Shown here in pieces: positions 14,071-22,151 of a stretch of 22,827 bases of DNA. Location: the NCBI GenBank assembly GCA_943360385.1, contig CALRIM020000032.1, positions 1-22,827 of the forward strand, given 5' to 3'. Numbering within the stretch: the stretch's first letter is position 1; every line of letters begins with the position of its first letter. The notes beneath the pieces were generated by a model. It ran no database searches. It worked only from the letters and a program-made list of their open reading frames with translations, and was not told where the DNA came from. This stretch comes from CAJBVG01 sp943360385 (lineage in GTDB: Bacteria; Bacteroidota; Bacteroidia; Sphingobacteriales; Sphingobacteriaceae). Both the position numbers and the translations under genes were made by a program.

Positions 14071-14850
14071 TTATTTTGAAGATTTTCTTTGGCCTCCACC
14101 ACCTCTGCGATCATTGTTTCCACCACGCTTATCTCCTCTACGATCGTTTCTGTCTGGACGGTCATTTCCACCTTCTCTTTGTTTAGTGTTAGCGGCTGCG
14201 CCGATGTTCGGAGATAAATCTCTCTTACCATATACTTCACCTTTACAGATCCATACCTTCACACCTATCTTACCATAAGTAGTAAGAGCTTCTGCTAATG
14301 CATAGTCGATATCTGCACGTAACGTGTGTAACGGAACACGTCCTTCTTTGTACTGTTCAGTACGTGCCATTTCAGCACCTCCTAAACGTCCAGCAGTCAT
14401 AATCTTTATGCCTTCAGCTCCCATTCTCATAGTCGAAGCAATTGAAGTTTTCATTGCACGACGGAAAGAGATACGTGCCTCTAATTGCTTAGCTACACCG
14501 TCTGCTACTAATTGAGCATCTAATTCCGGACGTTTAATCTCGAAGATGTTGATTTGTACATCTTTCTTCGTGATTTTCTTCAATTCTTCTTTTATTTTAT
14601 CAACCTCTTGTCCGCCTTTTCCAATTACGATTCCCGGACGAGCCGTGTGAATAGTAATAGTGATGCGCTTCAAGGTGCGTTCGATAACAATCTTTGCGAT
14701 ACCGCCTTTTGCGATACGTGCGTGGATATACTTACGTATTTTTTCGTCTTCTACTAACTTATCTGCGTATTTATTTCCACCGAACCAATTAGAATCCCAA
14801 CCTTTGATGATTCCTAATCTGTTTCCTATCGGATGTGCTTTTTGTCCCAT
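14071..14850 (-). CDS. rpsC: 30S ribosomal protein S3 (uS3) with Arg/Gly-rich tail
   Basis: Lines the mRNA entry channel with S4 and S5. 259 residues against about 233 in E. coli. The start MGQKAHPIGNRLGIIKGWDS is standard; the KH domain shows HTARPGIVIGKGGQEVDKIK (about 68-87); the C-terminal domain shows GRLGGAEMARTEQYKEGRVP and ALTTYGKIGVKVWICKGEVY. From about residue 225 to the end is a low-complexity tail built of Arg, Gly, Asn and Asp with several DRR and RGG units. Basic tails are common in Bacteroidota S3. Lies 6 bases after rplV. Confidence 0.99.
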   Translation of the reverse strand: MGQKAHPIGNRLGIIKGWDSNWFGGNKYADKLVEDEKIRKYIHARIAKGGIAKIVIERTLKRITITIHTARPGIVIGKGGQEVDKIKEELKKITKKDVQINIFEIKRPELDAQLVADGVAKQLEARISFRRAMKTSIASTMRMGAEGIKIMTAGRLGGAEMARTEQYKEGRVPLHTLRADIDYALAEALTTYGKIGVKVWICKGEVYGKRDLSPNIGAAANTKQREGGNDRPDRNDRRGDKRGGNNDRRGGGGQRKSSK

Positions 14851-14856
14851 TTCTAA

Positions 14857-15213
14857 TTAGTTAGCGTTAGATATTTTACTGTCTACTACCATGGTAACAT
14901 GGTTTGAACGTTTACGAATACGGTATCCTCTACCTTGTGGTGCAGTACGTAGTCTCTTTAATTGACGACCACCATCTACCATCACACTCTTTACGTATAA
15001 TTCGCTGTCTTCCATACGAACTCCTTCGTTTTTAGCTTGCCAGTTAGCAATTGCTGATAGAAGAAGTTTTTCAACTCTTTTAGATGCCTCTTTTGGGTTG
15101 AATTTTAGAATATGTAAAGCATGTTCTACTTTTTGTCCACGGATCAAATCGACCACTAAACGCATCTTTCTTGGAGACGTCGGACAATCATTTAATTTTG
15201 CTATTGCTTCCAT
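14857..15213 (-). CDS. rplV: 50S ribosomal protein L22 (uL22)
   Basis: Early-assembly protein whose beta hairpin lines the exit tunnel; changes in that hairpin confer macrolide resistance in other bacteria. 118 residues. Signatures are CPTSPRKMRLVVDLIRGQKV (about 9-28), KEASKRVEKLLLSAIANWQA and RLRTAPQGRGYRIRKRSNHV, the last including the intact tunnel loop. Lies 5 bases after rpsS. Confidence 0.99.
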   Translation of the reverse strand: MEAIAKLNDCPTSPRKMRLVVDLIRGQKVEHALHILKFNPKEASKRVEKLLLSAIANWQAKNEGVRMEDSELYVKSVMVDGGRQLKRLRTAPQGRGYRIRKRSNHVTMVVDSKISNAN

Positions 15214-15218
15214 TGTTC

Positions 15219-15488
15219 TTATTTCTTTTTATCTCCACCATGTCCTCTGAATGTACGAGTTGGGGCAAATTCACCTAATTTGTGACCTACCATGTTCTCT
15301 GTAACATACACTGGGATGAATTTATTACCATTGTGTACTGCAAATGTGTGACCAACGAAATCCGGTGAGATCATTGATCTTCTTGACCAGGTCTTAATTA
15401 CTGACCTCTTAGTTGTTTCATTCATAACATCGACTTTTTTGCCTAATGTATGATCGATATACGGTCCTTTTTTAATTGAACGAGCCAT
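15219..15488 (-). CDS. rpsS: 30S ribosomal protein S19 (uS19)
   Basis: Small-subunit head protein near the A site, partner of S13. 89 residues: MARSIKKGPYIDHTLGKKVD, KTWSRRSMISPDFVGHTFAV, HNGNKFIPVYVTENMVGHKL and GEFAPTRTFRGHGGDKKK, all diagnostic. Its start overlaps the rplB stop by one base (TAATG). Confidence 0.99.
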   Translation of the reverse strand: MARSIKKGPYIDHTLGKKVDVMNETTKRSVIKTWSRRSMISPDFVGHTFAVHNGNKFIPVYVTENMVGHKLGEFAPTRTFRGHGGDKKK

Positions 15489-16312
15489 TATTTCTTCCTT
15501 CTTTCAATGATGTAACGATTTGACGATTTCTTTTTGTAACGAGTCTTGAAGCCTTTAGCTAAAACACCAGTTCTCGAACGTGGGTGACCACCTGAAGCTC
15601 TACCTTCACCACCACCCATTGGGTGATCGACAGGGTTCATCGCTACTGGACGAGTTCTAGGACGACGTCCTAACCAACGTTTTCTTCCCGCTTTACCTAA
15701 TCTTTCGATTTGGTGATCTGAGTTAGATACCGTACCAATGGTTGCGATACAAGTTGCAAGAACCATACGTGTTTCACCTGATGGCATTTTAAGAGTAGCA
15801 TATTTACCATCTCTTGCTGCCAACTGTGCATACGTACCAGCACCTCTTGCAAATTTTCCACCTTGACCAGGATTCAACTCAATGTTGTGAATCAAGGTAC
15901 CCAAAGGAATATTTTTCAATGGCATTGCGTTACCTACTTCTGGAGCAGATCCTTCGCCACTTACAATTTTAGTTCCAACTTTCAATCCTTCTGGAGCGAT
16001 GATGTATCTCTTCTCTCCATCAGCATAATGCAATAATGCAATACGTGATGTTCTATTAGGATCGTACTCAATGGTTGCTACCACTGCAGGAATCTCATGT
16101 TTATCTCTTTTAAAGTCGATAATACGGTATGATTGCTTATGACCACCGCCAATATAGCGCATTGTCATTTTACCAGAACCGTTACGACCCCCGGATTTTT
16201 TATGTTTAACTACCAGCGATTTTTCAGGAACATTAGTCGTGATATCTGAATTATCAACGGCTACTCTGAATCGTGAACCTGGCGTTACCGGTTTAAATCT
16301 TTTAACTGCCAT
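15488..16312 (-). CDS. rplB: 50S ribosomal protein L2 (uL2)
   Basis: Primary 23S rRNA binder required for subunit joining and peptidyl transfer. 274 residues. It begins MAVKRFKPVTPGSRFRVAVD and has KMTMRYIGGGHKQSYRIIDF, EYDPNRTSRIALLHYADGEK and the C-terminal rRNA-binding block GRRPRTRPVAMNPVDHPMGG with the conserved DHP. The second His of the E. coli DHPH sequence is Met here. Lies 5 bases after rplW. Confidence 0.99.
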   Translation of the reverse strand: MAVKRFKPVTPGSRFRVAVDNSDITTNVPEKSLVVKHKKSGGRNGSGKMTMRYIGGGHKQSYRIIDFKRDKHEIPAVVATIEYDPNRTSRIALLHYADGEKRYIIAPEGLKVGTKIVSGEGSAPEVGNAMPLKNIPLGTLIHNIELNPGQGGKFARGAGTYAQLAARDGKYATLKMPSGETRMVLATCIATIGTVSNSDHQIERLGKAGRKRWLGRRPRTRPVAMNPVDHPMGGGEGRASGGHPRSRTGVLAKGFKTRYKKKSSNRYIIERRKK

Positions 16313-16317
16313 AACTA

Positions 16318-16608
16318 TTAAATGTTATTATAAAAGTCTATTGTGTTACCTTCTGCCAACTCTACTATCGCTTTTTTCACACGACCTGTTGAACCTACAA
16401 CTACTCCGTTTTTCGTACCACGAGATTTTGCTTTCCCTGGTGTGATCATTGTATTTACAGATTTAACAGATACACTGAACATTGCCTCTACAGCATTTTT
16501 GATTTGTATCTTGTTAGCTTTTCTATCTACTACGAATGCATATCGATTAAGCTTCTCGCCCATCGCTGCTACTTTTTCCGTAAGTATTGGTTTCTTTAAA
16601 ATTTCCAT
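16318..16608 (-). CDS. rplW: 50S ribosomal protein L23 (uL23)
   Basis: Exit-tunnel rim protein and docking site for trigger factor and signal recognition particle. 96 residues: LKKPILTEKVAAMGEKLNRY, FVVDRKANKIQIKNAVEAMF, VKSVNTMITPGKAKSRGTKN and a final beta strand VKKAIVELAEGNTIDFYNNI. Lies 8 bases after rplD. Confidence 0.99.
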   Translation of the reverse strand: MEILKKPILTEKVAAMGEKLNRYAFVVDRKANKIQIKNAVEAMFSVSVKSVNTMITPGKAKSRGTKNGVVVGSTGRVKKAIVELAEGNTIDFYNNI

Positions 16609-16616
16609 GTCTCTAC

Positions 16617-17246
16617 TTACTTGCTAAATGAATCCTCAATTGATTTAACTGAACTAGCTGTCAATACCAATTTATCAGCATTTAATAAATCGTAAGTATT
16701 GATATCTGAAGCTGTGATAACTTTAGACTTCTGTAGGTTTCTGCTCGATAAGTATAAGTTCTCATCTAAGTTTGCAGTTACCATTAAAGCTTTAGTTCCA
16801 CTTAAGTTCAAATTGCTTACTAAACTGATGAAGTTTTTAGTCTTAGGAGTTTCAAATGAGAAATCTTCTAATACCACGATGTCGTTATTTTTAGCTTTAT
16901 AACTTAAAGCTGACATACGTGCTAATGCTTTCATCTTTTTGTTCAATTTGAAGCTATAGTCACGTGGTTGTGGACCGAAAATACGACCTCCACCTCTGAA
17001 CACTGGACTTTTAATACTTCCTTTACGTGAACCACCAGTACCTTTTTGTTTGTGCAACTTGCGAGTTGAACCAGATACTTCGTTACGTTGTTTTGATTTA
17101 TGTGTTCCTTGACGTTGGTTAGCTAAAAACTGTTTAACGTCTAAGTAAATTGCATGATCATTTGGTTCGATACCGAAAATGGCGTCGGAAAGAGTAACCT
17201 TGTTACCTGTTTCTTTTCCTTCAATGTTTAATACCTTTAATTCCAT
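16617..17246 (-). CDS. rplD: 50S ribosomal protein L4 (uL4)
   Basis: Early-assembly 23S rRNA binder whose loop reaches the exit tunnel; in E. coli it also represses the S10 operon. 209 residues: NRQ-type loop RQGTHKSKQRNEVSGSTRKL (about 45-64), KQKGTGGSRKGSIKSPVFRG, GGGRIFGPQPRDYSFKLNKK, and the Rossmann-like C-terminal half ending VKSIEDSFSK. Lies 3 bases after rplC. Confidence 0.99.
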   Translation of the reverse strand: MELKVLNIEGKETGNKVTLSDAIFGIEPNDHAIYLDVKQFLANQRQGTHKSKQRNEVSGSTRKLHKQKGTGGSRKGSIKSPVFRGGGRIFGPQPRDYSFKLNKKMKALARMSALSYKAKNNDIVVLEDFSFETPKTKNFISLVSNLNLSGTKALMVTANLDENLYLSSRNLQKSKVITASDINTYDLLNADKLVLTASSVKSIEDSFSK

Positions 17247-17249
17247 CGC

Positions 17250-17867
17250 TTATTTCTCTAGTATTACGTATGAACCTTTTGCTCCTGGAACTGAACCACT
17301 AACTACTAGTAAGTTTTGTTCTGGATACACTTTTAAAATTTCTAAGTTTTGAATCTTCACGCGATCACCACCCATACGACCAGCCATACGCATTCCTTTG
17401 AATACTTTTGACGGCCAAGATGAAGCTCCTAATGAACCCGGTGCACGTAAACGGTTATGCTGACCGTGAGTTTGACCACCCACACCCGCAAATCCGTGAC
17501 GTTTTACAACCCCTTGGAAACCTTTACCTTTTGAAGTTCCAACGATGTCGATCAAATCGCCTTCGTTGAACAAGTCCACGTTTAATACGTCGCCAATTGC
17601 TTTAGTCTCTACAAAATGCTTAAACTCCACCAACTTGCGTTTAGGTGTAGTTCCTGCTTTTGCAAAATGACCTTTCATTGGTTTCGAAGTGTTCTTTTCC
17701 TTCTTTTCATCATAAGCCAATTGAATGGCTTCGTAGCCGTCTTTCTCGACGGTTCTAACTTGCGTAACAACGCAAGGACCTGCTGAGATAACCGTACAAG
17801 GAATGTTCTTCCCCTCTGCGTTAAATAAGCTAGTCATTCCTACTTTTTTACCAATTATTCCTGACAT
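17250..17867 (-). CDS. rplC: 50S ribosomal protein L3 (uL3)
   Basis: Early-assembly 23S rRNA binder near the peptidyl-transferase centre. 205 residues from MSGIIGKKVGMTSLFNAEGK; the in-frame ATG 18 bases upstream would add only MLKQNK. Signatures are IDIVGTSKGKGFQGVVKRHG and GGQTHGQHNRLRAPGSLGAS, the latter holding the Gln that PrmB methylates in E. coli, followed by FKGMRMAGRMGGDRVKIQNL. The 88-base gap before it contains a two-part hairpin. Confidence 0.98.
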   Translation of the reverse strand: MSGIIGKKVGMTSLFNAEGKNIPCTVISAGPCVVTQVRTVEKDGYEAIQLAYDEKKEKNTSKPMKGHFAKAGTTPKRKLVEFKHFVETKAIGDVLNVDLFNEGDLIDIVGTSKGKGFQGVVKRHGFAGVGGQTHGQHNRLRAPGSLGASSWPSKVFKGMRMAGRMGGDRVKIQNLEILKVYPEQNLLVVSGSVPGAKGSYVILEK

Positions 17868-17881
17868 TTTGTTTTGTTTTA

Positions 17882-17918
17882 ACATCCATCGAAGTGTAGG
17901 GCACTTCGTTCAAGATGT
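17882..17918 (-). other. Two-part hairpin between rpsJ and rplC
   Basis: A perfect 7-base stem CGAAGTG/CACTTCG (17890-17896 with 17902-17908, 5-base loop) is flanked by a second 5-base stem ACATC/GATGT (17882-17886 with 17914-17918), separated by an internal loop of 3 and 5 bases. It lies 37 bases past the rpsJ stop and 14 before the rplC start region. No T run follows it directly on the minus strand, so it is not a canonical terminator. A regulatory or processing role is inference. Confidence 0.65.
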
Positions 17919-17955
17919 GTATTTAATTATTTGTTACTATTTACTCTTTAATTTA

Positions 17956-18261
17956 TCAAACTTTGATTTCTACCTCAACCCCACTAGGTAATTCTAACTT
18001 CATTAACGCATCAACCGTTTTTGAAGTCGAGCTATAGATATCCAATAATCTCTTGTAAGAACATAATTGGAATTGCTCTCTAGCTTTTTTGTTTACGTGT
18101 GGTGAACGTAATACAGTGAAGATTTTCTTCTCTGTTGGCAAAGGAATCGGTCCGCTTAATACAGCTCCCGTAGCCTTTACTGTCTTAACGATTTTCTCAG
18201 CAGATTTATCTACCAAGTTGTAATCGTAAGATTTTAATTTAATTCTAATTCTTTGGCTCAT
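17956..18261 (-). CDS. rpsJ: 30S ribosomal protein S10 (uS10)
   Basis: Small-subunit head protein that also partners NusB in antitermination. 101 residues: MSQRIRIKLKSYDYNLVDKS, AEKIVKTVKATGAVLSGPIP, LPTEKKIFTVLRSPHVNKKA, REQFQLCSYKRLLDIYSSTS. It heads the S10 group, 117 bases after fusA, with no clear promoter of its own, so readthrough from the rpsL promoter is likely. Confidence 0.99.
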   Translation of the reverse strand: MSQRIRIKLKSYDYNLVDKSAEKIVKTVKATGAVLSGPIPLPTEKKIFTVLRSPHVNKKAREQFQLCSYKRLLDIYSSTSKTVDALMKLELPSGVEVEIKV

Positions 18262-18339
18262 TTTGTTTTTTAATTATTTGTTTTTGGTTTTCGAATTAGA
18301 GCTATTAACAACTCGAACCCCGTTTATTATAATATTATG

Positions 18340-18375
18340 AATTAGCTAATTGGCACATTGGCTAATTAGCTAATT
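18340..18375. repeat. Two copies of a 12-base palindrome after fusA
   Basis: The perfect palindrome AATTAGCTAATT occurs at 18340-18351 and again at 18364-18375, separated by 12 bases that themselves begin to repeat GCTAATT. It starts immediately past the fusA stop. No T run follows. The pattern resembles the other low-complexity gap repeats in this window. Confidence 0.8.
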
Positions 18376-18378
18376 GAT

Positions 18379-20490
18379 TTATGCGTTTACTGCTTTTCCT
18401 TTTACCTTAGCGATTACTTCGTCTTGAACGTTTCTAGGCGCTTCAGCATAGTGATCAAATTCCATTGTTGAAGTTGCACGTCCTGATGTAATGGTACGTA
18501 ATTGAGTTACGTAACCAAACATTTCCGAAAGTGGAACTTGAGCTTTGATAACTTGAGATCCAGCACGTGTATCCATCCCTTGTAATTGACCTCTACGACG
18601 GTTCATATCACCAATTACATCTCCCATGTTTTCTTCAGGAGTTAAGATTTCAACTTTCATGATTGGCTCCATTAACACTGGTTTCGCTTTTGGTAAAGCT
18701 TCACGGAATGCTGAACGAGCACAGATTTCAAATGATAATGCATCTGAATCGACTGCGTGGAATGAACCATCAATCAAACGTACTTTCATGCTTGATAAAG
18801 GATATCCTGCTAACACACCATTTACCATGGCAGCTGCAAAACCTTTTTCTACTGAAGGGATAAATTCACGTGGAATAGAACCACCTGTAATTTCGTTTAC
18901 AAATTGTAAACCACCTTTTTCCCAATCAGCATCAACTGGAGAAATAACAACTTGGATATCTGCGAATTTACCACGACCACCAGTTTGTTTTTTGTATGTT
19001 TCTCTGTGTTGAATAGTACCAGTGATCGCCTCTTTGTAAGCTACTTGAGGTGCTCCTTGGTTTACTTCAACTTTAAATTCTCTTTTTAAACGATCCATTA
19101 AGATGTCTAAGTGAAGCTCACCCATACCCGAGATAACTGTTTGACCAGTTTCTTGATCCGTTTGAACACGGAATGTAGGATCCTCTTCAGCTAATTTTCC
19201 TAATGCAATACCTAATTTATCAACGTCAGCTTGAGTTTTAGGCTCAATAGCTAAACCGATAACTGGCTCAGGGAAATTCATCGACTCTAATACAATCGGG
19301 TTTTTCTCATCGCAAAGTGTATCACCTGTTTTGATATCTTTAAATCCAACTACCGCTGCAATATCTCCAGCTCCAACATTAGGAATTGGGTTTTGCTTGT
19401 TAGCGTGCATTTGGAAGATACGTGAGATACGCTCTTTATTTTCCGAACGTGTGTTATATACATAAGAACCTGCTTCCAAGTTTCCAGAATATACACGGAT
19501 GAAACATAAGCGACCTACAAACGGGTCAGTAGCAATTTTAAATGCTAATGCTGCAAATGGTTCTTTAACGTCTGGTTTAACTAAAATTTCAGCACCAGTG
19601 TCTGGGTTAGTTCCCAATACACCTTTTGAATCCATTGGTGAAGGCAATAATTCCATCACGTAATCCAACATGGTTTGAACACCTTTATTTTTGAAAGATG
19701 ATCCACATACCATCGGTACAATTTTAGCATCTAATACAGCTTGACGTAATGCATCTAATACTTCACGCTCTGTAATTGTTTCTGGAGCATCAAAGAATTT
19801 AGTCATTAAATTCTCATCATACTCAGCAACTGATTCTAATAATTTTTCTCTCCACTGAGCAACCTCATCAAGCATATCTGCTGGAATTGGAACTTCAGTA
19901 AAAGTCATTCCTTTATCGTGCTCATTCCAAACAATACCTCTGTTGTTAATTAAATCAACAACACCTTGGAAACCATCTTCAGCTCCAATAGGTAATTGCA
20001 ATGGAACTGCATTACTACCTAACATTTCTTTCACTTGGTGAACCACTTTTAAGAAATCTGCACCAGCACGGTCCATTTTGTTAACGAAACCAATACGAGG
20101 TACACTGTAGTTATTTGCTAATCTCCAGTTAGTTTCAGATTGAGGCTCAACACCATCAACCGCAGAGAATAAGAATACTAATCCGTCTAATACACGTAAT
20201 GAACGATTTACTTCTACTGTAAAGTCAACGTGACCAGGAGTATCAATAACGTTTACATGGTAAGTTTGACCTCTGTATTTCCAATCTACTGTTGTTGCAG
20301 CAGAGGTGATTGTAATACCACGCTCTTGCTCTTGTGCCATCCAGTCCATTGTTGCAGCACCTTCGTGCACTTCACCAATTTTATGACTAACACCTGCATA
20401 ATATAAAATACGCTCAGTAGTAGTTGTTTTACCGGCGTCAATATGGGCAGCGATACCTATATTTCTTGTATATTTTAAATCTCTTGACAT
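18379..20490 (-). CDS. fusA: Elongation factor G (EF-G)
   Basis: GTPase that drives translocation of tRNA and mRNA and, with RRF, ribosome recycling. 703 residues, full length. GTPase motifs: G1 AHIDAGKTTTTER (from residue 15), switch I RGITITSAATT (56-66), G3 DTPGHVDF (82-89), G4 NKMDRAGAD (136-144), G5 within MVCGSSFKNKGV. Domain II follows at about 295-410, domain IV has GGGRGKFADIQV-like TGGRGKFADIQVVISPVD and domain V shows MEPIMKVEILTPEENMGDVI. It lies 25 bases after rpsG; tuf does not follow, and the S10 group comes next instead. Confidence 0.99.
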   Translation of the reverse strand: MSRDLKYTRNIGIAAHIDAGKTTTTERILYYAGVSHKIGEVHEGAATMDWMAQEQERGITITSAATTVDWKYRGQTYHVNVIDTPGHVDFTVEVNRSLRVLDGLVFLFSAVDGVEPQSETNWRLANNYSVPRIGFVNKMDRAGADFLKVVHQVKEMLGSNAVPLQLPIGAEDGFQGVVDLINNRGIVWNEHDKGMTFTEVPIPADMLDEVAQWREKLLESVAEYDENLMTKFFDAPETITEREVLDALRQAVLDAKIVPMVCGSSFKNKGVQTMLDYVMELLPSPMDSKGVLGTNPDTGAEILVKPDVKEPFAALAFKIATDPFVGRLCFIRVYSGNLEAGSYVYNTRSENKERISRIFQMHANKQNPIPNVGAGDIAAVVGFKDIKTGDTLCDEKNPIVLESMNFPEPVIGLAIEPKTQADVDKLGIALGKLAEEDPTFRVQTDQETGQTVISGMGELHLDILMDRLKREFKVEVNQGAPQVAYKEAITGTIQHRETYKKQTGGRGKFADIQVVISPVDADWEKGGLQFVNEITGGSIPREFIPSVEKGFAAAMVNGVLAGYPLSSMKVRLIDGSFHAVDSDALSFEICARSAFREALPKAKPVLMEPIMKVEILTPEENMGDVIGDMNRRRGQLQGMDTRAGSQVIKAQVPLSEMFGYVTQLRTITSGRATSTMEFDHYAEAPRNVQDEVIAKVKGKAVNA

Positions 20491-20515
20491 TATCTTTTTA
20501 TGAATCGATTATTGA

Positions 20516-20983
20516 CTAGAATCTGAAATGTGAGAATGCTTTGTTAGCTTCTGCCATTTTGTGTGTATCCTCTTTTTTCTTAATCGCAGCACCTTCGTTT
20601 TTCGCAGCTGCAATGATTTCGCCCGCTAAACGGTCAACCATTGTTTTTTCACCACGTTTACGAGCGTAACCGATTAACCATTTCATACCAAGAGCCGATT
20701 TACGCTCTGGACGAACTTCAGTAGGAACTTGGAAGTTAGCACCACCAACACGGCGGCTCTTTACTTCTACAGCAGGCATAACATTAGCTAATGCCTTTTT
20801 CCATGTATCTAATCCGTTTTCACTTGTTTTTTTCTCTACTAATTCAATAGCATCGTAAAATATTCCGAAGGCAGTTGATTTCTTACCTTCATACATCATA
20901 TTATTAACGAATTTTGTTACCAACACGTCGTTAAACTTCGGGTCTGGTAGTATAATTCTCTTTTTAGGTTTTGACTTTCTCAT
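20516..20983 (-). CDS. rpsG: 30S ribosomal protein S7 (uS7)
   Basis: Primary 16S rRNA binder of the head domain, at the E site; in E. coli it represses the str operon. 155 residues: DPKFNDVLVTKFVNNMMYEG, KKSTAFGIFYDAIELVEKKT, VEVKSRRVGGANFQVPTEVR and the C-terminal helix KKKEDTHKMAEANKAFSHFR. Lies 28 bases after rpsL. Confidence 0.99.
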   Translation of the reverse strand: MRKSKPKKRIILPDPKFNDVLVTKFVNNMMYEGKKSTAFGIFYDAIELVEKKTSENGLDTWKKALANVMPAVEVKSRRVGGANFQVPTEVRPERKSALGMKWLIGYARKRGEKTMVDRLAGEIIAAAKNEGAAIKKKEDTHKMAEANKAFSHFRF

Positions 20984-21011
20984 TTTGTTAGATCGTACTT
21001 TGCGTTACCAA

Positions 21012-21419
21012 TTATTTCTTTTTACCTTTTGTTGCAGGTGCTTGTCCTGGTTTAGGCTTTTTAGTACCGTATTTAGAGCGGCGTTGGTTTCTTCCTTCTA
21101 CACCAGAAGTATCTAATGTTCCACGGATAATGTGGTAACGTACACCTGGTAAATCCTTTACTCTTCCACCTCTAATCAATACAATTGAGTGCTCTTGTAA
21201 GTTATGACCTTCTCCTGGGATGTAAGCATTTACTTCCTTTGAGTTGGTTAAACGTACCCTAGCAACTTTACGCATCGCTGAATTTGGTTTCTTAGGAGTG
21301 GTTGTATAAACACGTGTGCATACACCTCTTCGCTGCGGACATGAATCCAATGCTGGCGACTTACTTTTGTCGACCATAGCTACTCTCCCTTTTCTTACTA
21401 ACTGTTGTATAGTAGGCAT
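21012..21419 (-). CDS. rpsL: 30S ribosomal protein S12 (uS12)
   Basis: Decoding-centre protein. 135 residues: MPTIQQLVRKGRVAMVDKSK, CPQRRGVCTRVYTTTPKKPN, NSAMRKVARVRLTN and RGGRVKDLPGVRYHIIRGTL. The residues whose changes give streptomycin resistance elsewhere, K43 and K88, are in the wild-type state, and D89, which RimO methylthiolates in E. coli, is present. The C-terminal tail is Lys/Pro/Gly rich. First gene of the long cluster, preceded by a 5' leader of about 60 bases and a strong promoter. Confidence 0.99.
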   Translation of the reverse strand: MPTIQQLVRKGRVAMVDKSKSPALDSCPQRRGVCTRVYTTTPKKPNSAMRKVARVRLTNSKEVNAYIPGEGHNLQEHSIVLIRGGRVKDLPGVRYHIIRGTLDTSGVEGRNQRRSKYGTKKPKPGQAPATKGKKK

Positions 21420-21482
21420 TTTATCTAATATATTTTTTTAATATGTTCTAAAAAAGACGTAATACTCCCTTTTGAGGGACTG

Positions 21483-21512
21483 CAAAGGTAACAACAATCT
21501 ATTAATTCACAA
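21483..21512 (-). promoter_or_regulatory. Bacteroidota-type promoter of the rpsL cluster
   Basis: On the minus strand TTG (21512-21510), a 19-base spacer and TACCTTTG (21490-21483) match the Bacteroidota primary sigma consensus TTG-N19-TAnnTTTG exactly. Transcription would start near 21478, giving a leader of about 60 bases. At the very start of that leader TCCCT/AGGGA (21466-21470 with 21475-21479) forms a short stem with a T-rich run 5 to 10 bases later. Confidence 0.85.
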
Positions 21513-21590
21513 GGGGTAATGTGAAAAATATTGAAGATAATTGGGATTAAGACCCTGAGAATTAGGGTTTGTAGGTTAATTTACTGAAAA

Positions 21591-22148
21591 TCAGTTATGT
21601 TTGGTCATCGTAAGCTCTACTCCAATGCTTACAAAACTCTTTATCATCTCCACCGACTTGCCGATTAATTCGGGAATCATCGGTATTTCATCGGAATCAA
21701 ACCCACTTAATACGTAATCTACTTGTCTGCCCTTTGGGAAATTATCTCCAATTCCAAATCTAATGCGTGGATAATTACTATGGCCCAACATTAAGTTGAT
21801 GTTTTTCAATCCATTATGGCCAGCATCCGCTCCTTTCGGACGCATTTTTACTGACCCAAAGGGGATGGCCAAATCATCTACTACCACCAACACGTGGTTT
21901 ACTGGCACCTTCAGAGCATCCATCCAGTATTTCAGTGCTTTACCACTCAAATTCATAAAAGTTGTTGGCTTTATTAAGGTAACCTGACGTCCTTTCATAC
22001 TAAATTCAGCCACGGAAGCATATCGCTCCGTACTAAATTTAACATTTTGCTCTTTTGCCAATGCATCTAACACCATAAACCCCACATTGTGACGAGTATC
22101 CGCGTATTCTGGACCAATGTTGCCTAGGCCGACGATAAGGTATTTCAT
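21591..22148 (-). CDS. pth: Peptidyl-tRNA hydrolase
   Basis: Cleaves the ester between peptide and tRNA in peptidyl-tRNAs dropped by the ribosome. 185 residues. Catalytic and binding residues are all seen: N10 and H20 in GLGNIGPEYADTRHNVGF, N66 in TTFMNLSG, D91/D92 in VVVDDLAIPFG, and N112 in GADAGHNGLKNI. The GNIG in place of the more common GNPG occurs in related bacteria. It follows rplY, a common pairing, but a terminator stands between them. No convincing promoter or terminator of its own is visible; a 5-base stem ACCCT/AGGGT (21552-21568) lies downstream without a T run. Confidence 0.98.
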   Translation of the reverse strand: MKYLIVGLGNIGPEYADTRHNVGFMVLDALAKEQNVKFSTERYASVAEFSMKGRQVTLIKPTTFMNLSGKALKYWMDALKVPVNHVLVVVDDLAIPFGSVKMRPKGADAGHNGLKNINLMLGHSNYPRIRFGIGDNFPKGRQVDYVLSGFDSDEIPMIPELIGKSVEMIKSFVSIGVELTMTKHN

Positions 22149-22151
22149 TTT

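Noticed and set aside
14055..14240. 61-codon minus-strand frame with Glu/Val-rich translation
   Set aside because: It is an alternative frame of the repetitive rpsC tail; the S3 frame explains the sequence.
18626..19012. 128-codon plus-strand reading frame over fusA
   Set aside because: Antisense shadow of EF-G domains IV and V.
21552..21568. ACCCT/AGGGT stem as a pth terminator
   Set aside because: Only five base pairs and no T run on the minus strand.
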